DNA from: an uncultured Bacteroidales bacterium
GTDB taxonomy: Bacteria; Bacteroidota; Bacteroidia; Bacteroidales; P3
Assembly: GCA_900316235.1 (NCBI GenBank)
Contig: ONCC01000015.1
Coordinates: forward strand, 1-48,546
Length of the DNA stretch: 48,546 bases
Direction: 5' to 3'
The translations under genes and the position numbers were made by a program. Positions 17,431 to 23,674 of the stretch are shown here, in pieces. Within the stretch, counting starts at the first letter, position 1; each line of letters starts with the position of its first letter. The notes under the pieces are model-generated. The model saw nothing but the letters and a program-made list of their open reading frames with translations. It did no database searches and had not been told where the DNA came from.

Positions 17431-18144
17431 ATGAATGATTTTTTTTCTCTCACGCTAAAAGAGTGGGCCGACGAGGATAAGCCACGCGAGAAAATGCTCT
17501 CCAAGGGCAAAAAAGAGCTTACCAATGCCGAACTGATAGCCATCCTCCTGCGTAGCGGATTACGGGGCAAAAGCGTCGTCGAGGTAGCCAAAGAGGTGCT
17601 CACCTCCTCAAGCAACAGTCTGACCACTCTTTCCCAAATGGATTTCAATCAGTTGAGTGCCATCAAGGGGGTTGGACAGGCCAAAGCCACCACCCTCATG
17701 GCGGCACTCGAACTGGGGTGGCGCATGCATGGCGAGATTGGGAACGACAAAGAGCTGGTTATCAATGATAGCAAAGACTTCTTCAACTACATGACACCCC
17801 TCTTGGCCGACCTCGACCACGAGGAATTCTGGGCAGTCTTCCTCAGCAATCGAGGCAAGGTGCTCGGGCGCCAACGTATCTCTATGGGCGGCATGACAGC
17901 CACGCCCGTCGATTTGCGCATCCTCTTCCGCCACGCCCTCGAATACAAAGCCGTCAGCATCATGGTGGCGCACAACCATCCATCGGGGTCACTCAAGGTG
18001 AGCCAGGAGGACAAAATGATAACAAAAAAAATCTCCGAGAGCGGTCAGCTCCTGGAGATTAAACTGCGTGAACATATCGTCATTACCCTCGGCCCTACAG
18101 GTAAGACCGACTACTTCAGTTTCCACGACAACGGCTACCTATAG
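17431..18144 (+). CDS. radC: RadC-family JAB/MPN-domain protein
   Basis: A 237-residue protein with an N-terminal helix-hairpin-helix-like part (LSAIKGVGQAKATTL, residues 75-89). The C-terminal JAMM-type metalloprotease-like domain has the metal-binding signature HNHPSGSLKVSQED at residues 181-194 (H181, H183, D194). The full family length is present. RadC was once linked to DNA repair; its true role is unsettled, although it is implicated in transformation in some bacteria. It is monocistronic and converges with folB, overlapping its end by six bases. Confidence 0.93.
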   Translation: MNDFFSLTLKEWADEDKPREKMLSKGKKELTNAELIAILLRSGLRGKSVVEVAKEVLTSSSNSLTTLSQMDFNQLSAIKGVGQAKATTLMAALELGWRMHGEIGNDKELVINDSKDFFNYMTPLLADLDHEEFWAVFLSNRGKVLGRQRISMGGMTATPVDLRILFRHALEYKAVSIMVAHNHPSGSLKVSQEDKMITKKISESGQLLEIKLREHIVITLGPTGKTDYFSFHDNGYL

Positions 18145-18489
18145 CGTTATCTCCACACTCACCGACACCATCTGTCCTCCGAGGGGAGGATTGAGCTTGC
18201 TAACTTTCACGTTTACAGAGTCAACAGAAGAAAAATTCTGTTTTACCCCCTCCCCTATCCTGCGAGCCACATGCTCAAGCAAATGGGAGGGAATTTCCAT
18301 CTCGCGCTTCACTACCTGATACACTTCCAGATAATTCACCGTATCGGCAATGTTATCAGACACTTCCGCTCGACTTGTATCTGTCACAAACTCCAAATCT
18401 ACACGGAAATGGGTCCCAATGGCACGTTCCTGTTCAAAACAGCCGTGATGCGCATAGAAGCGCATGTCATTTATCGCAATGGTAGCCAT
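18139..18489 (-). CDS. folB: Dihydroneopterin aldolase
   Basis: A 116-residue protein of the FolB family. The N-terminal signature is MRFYAHHGCFEQERAIGTHF, with the substrate-pocket Glu in EQE; the C-terminal part has the SKLNPPLGGQMVSVSVEI pattern (K and P at the usual positions). The enzyme splits 7,8-dihydroneopterin to 6-hydroxymethyldihydropterin and glycolaldehyde in folate synthesis. Its start overlaps the pheS stop by one base, so it is coupled to pheS. No other folate gene is nearby. Confidence 0.93.
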   Translation of the reverse strand: MATIAINDMRFYAHHGCFEQERAIGTHFRVDLEFVTDTSRAEVSDNIADTVNYLEVYQVVKREMEIPSHLLEHVARRIGEGVKQNFSSVDSVNVKVSKLNPPLGGQMVSVSVEITL

Positions 18490-19532
18490 CAGATGATGTT
18501 ATCGAACTGATGCAGGAAGCGGAGGTCGTTCTCAAAGTACAGTCGCAGGTCGCGAATCTGGTATTTCAACATAGCCATACGCTCCACACCCATACCGAAT
18601 GCAAAGCCCGTATATTGCTTGCTATCAATGCCGCAGGCATCCAAAACATTGGGGTCGACCATGCCGCACCCGAGAATTTCCAGCCACCCGGTACCTTTGC
18701 AGATATTGCAGCCTTTACCACCGCAGATATTGCACGAAACATCCATCTCGGCACTCGGCTCGGTGAAGGGGAAGTAACTGGGACGCAGGCGGATCTGGGT
18801 ATCGGGGCCGAACATCTCCTTGGCAAAATAGAGCAGCGTCTGCTTCAGATCAGCGAAGGTCACTTTCTTGTCGACATAGAGGCCCTCCACCTGATGGAAG
18901 ATACAGTGGGCACGAGCGCTAATAGCCTCATTTCTAAACACTCTACCTGGGGCAATAATGCGAATGGGAGGCTTGTGGGTCTCCATCACACGCACCTGGA
19001 CCGACGAGGTGTGGGTACGCAACGCCACATCCATCTTACCCTCCTCCTTCTGTACAAAGAATGTATCCTGCATGTCGCGCGCAGGATGGTCGGGCGGGAA
19101 GTTAAGGGCAGAGAAGAGATGCCAGTCATCCTCAATCTCCACACTCTCCTCAATAGTGAACCCTATGCGGGCAAAAATCTCAGCTATCTCGTTCATCGTC
19201 ACCGACAATACATGACGGCTCCCACGCTGGGCGAAGTCGGCCGGAAGCGTCAGGTCGTGACGATCCTCGGCATCCATCTTCTCCTCAACGAAATTCTTGA
19301 ATTCCTCCACCTTGGCCATTGCGGCATTCTTCAACTCGTTGAGAGCAATACCCATCTCCTTCTTCTGGTCGTTGGGCAGAGCCTTAAACTGCTCGAAGAG
19401 CTCATTCATCACTCCTTTGCGACCCAGGAAGCGGACGCGGAATTTCTCAACCTCAGCGGCTCGGTCCTCGAACTTCTCGATATTCGCCGAGCGAATCTCT
19501 TCAATGTACTGGGAAATAAGATCTTTCAACAT
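18489..19532 (-). CDS. pheS: Phenylalanine--tRNA ligase alpha subunit
   Basis: A 347-residue protein, normal length. It has the N-terminal coiled coil that binds tRNA (about 1-85), class II motif 2 in RTHTSSVQVR...FRNEAISARAHCIFHQVEGL, a zinc-site-like Cys cluster CNICGGKGCNICKGTGW that occurs in some PheS proteins, and motif 3 FAFGMGVERMAMLKY. It charges tRNA-Phe together with PheT, which is not in this window. It lies seven bases downstream of the cyclophilin gene and is coupled to folB. Confidence 0.97.
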   Translation of the reverse strand: MLKDLISQYIEEIRSANIEKFEDRAAEVEKFRVRFLGRKGVMNELFEQFKALPNDQKKEMGIALNELKNAAMAKVEEFKNFVEEKMDAEDRHDLTLPADFAQRGSRHVLSVTMNEIAEIFARIGFTIEESVEIEDDWHLFSALNFPPDHPARDMQDTFFVQKEEGKMDVALRTHTSSVQVRVMETHKPPIRIIAPGRVFRNEAISARAHCIFHQVEGLYVDKKVTFADLKQTLLYFAKEMFGPDTQIRLRPSYFPFTEPSAEMDVSCNICGGKGCNICKGTGWLEILGCGMVDPNVLDACGIDSKQYTGFAFGMGVERMAMLKYQIRDLRLYFENDLRFLHQFDNII

Positions 19533-19539
19533 ATATCAT

Positions 19540-20226
19540 TTACTTTTTTATCACTTTGGTACTGATGATTTTGATATCCTCCAAGGGACGGTCGAAACGG
19601 TCGCGCTTTGCGGAAGCAATTTTATCCACAACTTCCATACCCTCAATTACTTCACCATACACTGTATAGTCACCGTCAAGATGCGGAGCGCCACCTTCGG
19701 TACAATAGACCTTGCGCTGTTCGTCGGTAAAATGCTTGCCGTAACGCTGCCCTATCATATCGAGCTCCCCATCGGACCATACTCTGCCTTGGACAATATA
19801 GAACTGCGACCCCGACGACTCTTTCTTGGGGTTCACATCGTCTCCTTCGCGAGCGGCGGCGAGAGCGCCGCGCTTGTGGAAACAATTGGGGGAAAACTCC
19901 GCCGGGATATTGGACCCAATCGAGTTTTCTCCCAGCATCTTGCCGGGCTTGGCATCCTTCGAATCGGGGTCACCGCCCTGAATCATGAATTTCTCTATCA
20001 CGCGGTGAAAAAGAAGTCCGTTGTAGGCCCCCTCATTCGCCAATTTTATGAAATTGTCACGATGTAAAGGAGTGTCATTGTAGAGTTTCAGTACAATTTT
20101 ACCCTGACTGGTTTCCATCTCAACCATTACCTCTTCTTTCATATTTTCATTCTGTTTATCAATTGTTTGCGAACTCCCAATAAAGGCAGCAAGCAAAAAA
20201 ATTGTCAAAAAATATAACTTTTTCAT
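19540..20226 (-). CDS. Exported cyclophilin-type peptidyl-prolyl cis-trans isomerase
   Basis: A 228-residue protein with a signal peptide (MKKLYFLTIFLLAAFIGSSQ, 1-20). It is followed by a cyclophilin domain with YNGLLFHRVIEKFMIQGGDP (active-site Arg within FHRV) and SSGSQFYIV near the usual position. It catalyses proline isomerisation in folding of envelope proteins. An insertion with WSDGELDMIGQRYGKHF is common in Bacteroidetes members. It is probably the first gene of a cyclophilin-pheS-folB unit, since the spacing to pheS is seven bases. An export signal without lipobox suggests a periplasmic location. Confidence 0.92.
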   Translation of the reverse strand: MKKLYFLTIFLLAAFIGSSQTIDKQNENMKEEVMVEMETSQGKIVLKLYNDTPLHRDNFIKLANEGAYNGLLFHRVIEKFMIQGGDPDSKDAKPGKMLGENSIGSNIPAEFSPNCFHKRGALAAAREGDDVNPKKESSGSQFYIVQGRVWSDGELDMIGQRYGKHFTDEQRKVYCTEGGAPHLDGDYTVYGEVIEGMEVVDKIASAKRDRFDRPLEDIKIISTKVIKK

Positions 20227-20247
20227 CTATTAATAGAATAAATTTAC

Positions 20248-20290
20248 TAATTTTGCAATGCAAAAGTAAGAATAAAAATAGAAACAACAA
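20248..20290. promoter_or_regulatory. Overlapping divergent promoters (cyclophilin minus, lipoprotein plus)
   Basis: Minus strand: TACTTTTG (20261-20268) as -7 and TTG (20288-20290) as a weak -33 at 19-base spacing. Plus strand: TAATTTTG (20248-20255) as -7 for the lipoprotein gene at 20309. The two -7 boxes are only five bases apart, so the polymerases would compete. Confidence 0.5.
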
Positions 20291-20308
20291 GCAAAAAATC
20301 ATAGTTTT

Positions 20309-20719
20309 ATGAAGAAAAAAAATCTCCTCCTCTCCGCAATGCTGTTTTTCAGCACCTTATCCATCTCACTTTTTGCGAGCTGTGACAAAGATACCAACTG
20401 CTATTTGGATGTTAAAGTGGTTGAGGAGTCTGTTGTCGACCCAATTTCCGGAACTGCCATCAGCGGTGTCACCGTCCCCGGAGCGACTGTCGAAGTCTAT
20501 CAGGATGGTGGTATCGTACATGCCAACGGCATCACCAATGGCAGCGGCATCTATTCTACCTACTTCGACGCTCCCGCCATCGTGAAAATCAAAGCCAAAG
20601 AGCAAGTCTACAACGCCGCCGGCCAGGCCATCGGCGAACGTCGCGGCGAGACCGCCGTCCGACTCAAGCAGGGAGAGACCGTTTCCGCCCTCATCACCCT
20701 TGGAAGCCAACTCTACTAA
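20309..20719 (+). CDS. Small surface lipoprotein with carboxypeptidase-regulatory-like fold
   Basis: A 136-residue protein with a lipoprotein signal (lipobox FAS-C, Cys25). After the Cys comes DKDTN, an acidic patch like the lipoprotein export signal that sends Bacteroidetes lipoproteins to the cell surface. The remainder reads as one Ig-like beta-sandwich (VPGATVEVYQDGG, TNGSGIYSTYF, VKIKAKEQVY), similar to CarboxypepD_reg domains. The function is unknown. It lies 22 bases upstream of the DUF4301 gene and is probably cotranscribed. Confidence 0.75.
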   Translation: MKKKNLLLSAMLFFSTLSISLFASCDKDTNCYLDVKVVEESVVDPISGTAISGVTVPGATVEVYQDGGIVHANGITNGSGIYSTYFDAPAIVKIKAKEQVYNAAGQAIGERRGETAVRLKQGETVSALITLGSQLY

Positions 20720-20741
20720 AAAGAGATAAAAACCATAGACC

Positions 20742-22268
20742 ATGACATTTAAACCCACTAAACAAGACCTCGAACAGCTCTCCCAAATGGGTCTTTCCCC
20801 CGAGGGCGTACAACTCCAGATAGACAACTTCAAGAAAGGATTTCCCAAAAGCCACCTCGACGCGGCAGCAACGCCTGACAACGGCGGCATCCGCTGCCTC
20901 AGCGACAAGGAAATAGCCCGCTACGAAAAACAGTACCGCGCACTTGCACGCGACAAAAAAATCCTGAAGTTCATCCCCGCCTCGGGAGCTGCAACACGCA
21001 TGTTCAAAGACCTTTACAGCTTCACCGCCACTTACTTCGGGGTGGCCAAAAATTTCGAAAAGGAGTTCCCCGAGGTAAAAACTTTCCTTGAAAATCTGCG
21101 CACCTTCGCCTTCTACAACGACCTGAAGGACTGCATGGAACGTGCCGACCTCGACATCGACGACTACATGCGCCGAGGCGACTACAGCACCGTCATCAAT
21201 TTCCTCCTCAAGGAGCAGTACCTCAGCTATGGCAGCCTGCCCAAGGCATTGCTGAAATTCCACCGCTACGGCGCTGTGCAACGCACCCCCCTCGAGGAAC
21301 ACATCGTCGAGGGCGCCCTCTATGCCCGCAATAGTGACAACACTGTCAACCTGCACTTTACCATCTCTCCCGAGCACCGCAAAGCCTTCCTCAAGAAGAT
21401 TGCCGAAGTGAAACACTACTATGAGTCCACCTTCGGCATTAAACTAAAGATAACCTTCTCGGAACAAAAGCATTACACCGACACCATCGCCGTCGACGAG
21501 CAGAACAATCCCGTGCGCGACGAGAATGGTCGCCTGACGTTCCGCCCCGGTGGACACGGTGCCCTGATAGAGAACCTCAACGAGCAGCGCGCCGACCTCA
21601 TCTTCGTCAAGAACATCGACAATGTGGTGCCCGACTGGATGAAGCATACCACCGTGATTTACAAGCAGGTACTCGCCGGCATGCTCCTCGAATTGCGCGA
21701 GAAGACTTTCGACGCCCTCCGCACCCTCGACGGCAAGCCCGACAAGCAGACCTTGAGCAGGCTCATCCGCTTCGCCAAAGAAGAGCTTAATATCATGGTA
21801 CCAGAAGGTTGTGATGCCAAAACCCTGCACACCCTCCTCAACCGCCCCATGCGAATCTGCGGCATGGTGAAGAATCTCGGCGAACCCGGTGGCGGCCCCT
21901 TCTACACCATTGATACCAAGGGACGTAGAAGTCTTCAGGTAGTCGAGTCGGCACAGGTCAACCACAACGACCCTCAGCAGGAGAAAATCTTCCAGGCCTC
22001 GACCCACTTCAACCCCGTCGACCTCGTCTGCAGCACCAAGAACTACCGCAGCCGCTATTTCGACCTCCGCCAATATGTCGACCCGCAGACCGGATTCATC
22101 AGCAAAAAGACCAAGGGTGCCCTCACCGTCAAGTCGCAGGAGTTGCCCGGCCTCTGGAACGGCGCCATGGCCGACTGGATTACCCTCTTCGTCGAGGTCC
22201 CCATCGCCACCTTCAACCCCGTCAAGACCGTCAACGACCTCCTCCGCAAAGAGCATTTGGAAGGCTAA
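20742..22268 (+). CDS. DUF4301-family protein, nucleotidyltransferase-like
   Basis: A 508-residue protein that I recognise as the DUF4301 family of Bacteroidetes. Motifs resembling UDP-sugar pyrophosphorylases are visible: KFIPASGAATRMFKDL (77-92, a variant of the nucleotide-binding GxxTRM loop), RPGGHGALIENLN (about 267-279) and FVKNIDNVVPDW. The family has no established biochemical role to my knowledge; a sugar-nucleotide transferase activity is inferred from these motifs. It is cytoplasmic, with no signal peptide or membrane segment. A strong terminator lies 134 bases downstream. Confidence 0.85.
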   Translation: MTFKPTKQDLEQLSQMGLSPEGVQLQIDNFKKGFPKSHLDAAATPDNGGIRCLSDKEIARYEKQYRALARDKKILKFIPASGAATRMFKDLYSFTATYFGVAKNFEKEFPEVKTFLENLRTFAFYNDLKDCMERADLDIDDYMRRGDYSTVINFLLKEQYLSYGSLPKALLKFHRYGAVQRTPLEEHIVEGALYARNSDNTVNLHFTISPEHRKAFLKKIAEVKHYYESTFGIKLKITFSEQKHYTDTIAVDEQNNPVRDENGRLTFRPGGHGALIENLNEQRADLIFVKNIDNVVPDWMKHTTVIYKQVLAGMLLELREKTFDALRTLDGKPDKQTLSRLIRFAKEELNIMVPEGCDAKTLHTLLNRPMRICGMVKNLGEPGGGPFYTIDTKGRRSLQVVESAQVNHNDPQQEKIFQASTHFNPVDLVCSTKNYRSRYFDLRQYVDPQTGFISKKTKGALTVKSQELPGLWNGAMADWITLFVEVPIATFNPVKTVNDLLRKEHLEG

Positions 22269-22288
22269 TTGTTAACAAATCTTAAATA

Positions 22289-22362
22289 CCAACACCCTAC
22301 CACAACCCTATCAACACCCACTGTGGTAGGAGTTGGTTAGGAGTTGGTAAGGAGATGGTAGG
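22289..22362. repeat. Inverted repeat plus three 11-bp tandem repeats
   Basis: CTACCACA (22297-22304) pairs with TGTGGTAG (22322-22329), and CCAAC (22289-22293) pairs with GTTGG (22332-22336). The right arm runs into three 11-bp copies: TAGGAGTTGGT at 22327 and 22338, and the variant AAGGAGATGGT at 22349. The array is non-coding and sits between the DUF4301 stop and its terminator. Confidence 0.75.
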
Positions 22363-22402
22363 TAGTTCATAGTTATCAGGTACAACGAGTTAGATACAAA
22401 AA

Positions 22403-22446
22403 CGGGCACCTGTCGTTAAAACAGGTGCCCGCTGCTATTTTTTTTC
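22403..22446 (+). terminator. Strong Rho-independent terminator after DUF4301 gene
   Basis: A perfect 10-bp stem CGGGCACCTG (22403-22412) with CAGGTGCCCG (22422-22431), a nine-base loop, then CTGCTA and a long T run. Confidence 0.88.
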
Positions 22447-22680
22447 AAAAAATTAACTTAACAGATGTTAAAATGATTCATGTGACAGATGTCTGTCCCA
22501 CACTGTTTGGTGTAGCCCTGTAAGGGCGTCATTTTTTTTTCCGCGGGGCCTTTCCATAAGGATTCGCGTGGGGTGATATTTGCTCAGAGTTGGTCGGGGG
22601 GAAAAATAAATCAGCGCGCTCAAGACAAGTCTTTTTTTTCTAACACAATAAAAAAAGAAATATTGCGTTAAAAGGGTGTT
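22447..22680. other. Non-coding stretch with short palindromes before the HEPN gene
   Basis: No supported gene. Visible are GACAGATGTCTGTC at 22484-22497, a 14-base perfect palindrome, and GCCCTGTAAGGGC (22515-22527), a five-base-loop mini hairpin. T- and A-runs follow. No clear TAnnTTTG promoter for the HEPN gene was found. Confidence 0.6.
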
Positions 22681-23091
22681 ATGAATAAAGAGGAAAGAAT
22701 TGACTACTGGCTGAGCGTGGCCGACTACGACCTTGAGACGGCGGAGGCGATGTACTCCACCGGACGCTGGCTGTATGTGGCGTTCATGTGCCATCAGGCC
22801 ATCGAGAAGACGCTGAAGGCCTATTGGTGCGCCACGCAGGAGGATGAGCCTCCATACATCCACAGCCACAAGCGTCTCGCCGACGGCAGCGGCCTCTACG
22901 CCCAGATGAGCGAACAGCAGAAAGACTTCCTCAACACCATCACCACCTACAACATCGAGGCGCGTTACCCCGAAACCAAGGAGGCCCTCGCACGCAAGCT
23001 CGACAAGGATGCTTGCCGGTATATCATCGATGGAACCCAAACATTACAGACATGGATAAAAGAGCAGTTATCGGACGCGACGAAGCGATAG
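22681..23091 (+). CDS. HEPN-domain protein
   Basis: A 136-residue all-helical protein with the HEPN pattern IDYWLSVADYDLETAEAMYSTGRW...CHQAIEKTLKAYW near the start and FLNTITTYNIEARYPET in the second half. The RX4-6H motif of HEPN ribonucleases is not obvious: the Arg48 region reads RWLYVAFMCH, giving RX8H. It may therefore be one of the non-nuclease HEPN proteins or use a divergent site. The 3' end overlaps the nucleotidyltransferase gene by 40 bases, so the two are made together. Such pairs behave as toxin and antitoxin in HepT/MntA systems, where the transferase modifies the HEPN partner. Confidence 0.85.
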   Translation: MNKEERIDYWLSVADYDLETAEAMYSTGRWLYVAFMCHQAIEKTLKAYWCATQEDEPPYIHSHKRLADGSGLYAQMSEQQKDFLNTITTYNIEARYPETKEALARKLDKDACRYIIDGTQTLQTWIKEQLSDATKR

Positions 23092-23369
23092 ATCTTGTGC
23101 GGCAGTACAAGCATGTCATTGCGAAGCATTTCGCAGAGGAACCTCAGGTGATGCTCTTTGGCTCCTATTGCAAGGGGACGGCAAACAAGGACAGCGACAT
23201 CGACGTTGCCGTTATTGTGCCGTCGTATGGTGACCGCAAGCTGGAATTGTCGAAAGCCTTGTGGCGCGATGTCGACGATGTGAGCCTGCTGATTGAGCCG
23301 GTGCTCATCTCCAAAGAATATCCATCTCCTCTTTACGACGACGTGATGCGTTACGGTATTGCCGTATAA
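23052..23369 (+). CDS. Minimal nucleotidyltransferase (MNT), partner of HEPN protein
   Basis: A 105-residue protein with the nucleotidyltransferase signature LFGSYCKGTANKDSDIDVAV (GS at 37-38, Asp49 and Asp51 binding metal). The ATG at 23052 was chosen because homologous MNT proteins begin close to this point; an in-frame ATG at 23013 would add 13 residues. It overlaps the HEPN gene by 40 bases. In MntA-type antitoxins this domain AMPylates the HEPN toxin; whether it does so here is inference. The third acidic residue of the active site is not evident. Confidence 0.85.
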   Translation: MDKRAVIGRDEAIDLVRQYKHVIAKHFAEEPQVMLFGSYCKGTANKDSDIDVAVIVPSYGDRKLELSKALWRDVDDVSLLIEPVLISKEYPSPLYDDVMRYGIAV

Positions 23370-23398
23370 TCAAGTTTCTTTAGTTGAGTAAAAAAATT

Positions 23399-23423
23399 GG
23401 GGCGGCCTACCCGAGGTCGCCCC
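23399..23423. terminator. Hairpin terminator between MNT gene and restriction enzyme gene
   Basis: A 10-bp stem (one G-T pair) GGGGCGGCCT (23399-23408) with AGGTCGCCCC (23414-23423) and loop ACCCG. The T-run lies on the minus-strand side (A-run at 23390-23396), so it best fits minus-strand transcripts from the restriction enzyme gene. It may also stop the plus-strand pair. Confidence 0.6.
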
Positions 23424-23674
23424 TCTTCGCATTAGTTTACGCTGACGTTTCTTTGGCTCGAGATAACTCGAACAAGTTCGGTTCTCCGCTCGCTTTGCGA
23501 AACGTTAAAAAATAGGGTTTATGAAAAACCTTTAGGTTAGAAAAGCGACCTGCATTAGTGTGGGATGTTCTTTATTTTCCAGATTCCGGCCTTCCGAAAC
23601 AGAACGCTAATTGCCCTCTAAATGTTAATTGTTGTGGGGAAGGTGCTAAAGTGAGCCACGGAGAAACTACACGT
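23424..23674. other. Non-coding stretch with inverted repeat
   Basis: No supported gene. ACGTTTC (23445-23451) and GAAACGT (23499-23505) form an inverted repeat around a small perfect palindrome CGAACAAGTTCG (23469-23480) and a CTCGAG site. It lies downstream of both converging genes. Confidence 0.6.

Noticed and set aside
22327..22359. CRISPR-like short repeats
   Set aside because: The units are 11 bp and directly adjacent, without spacers, and no cas gene is present.
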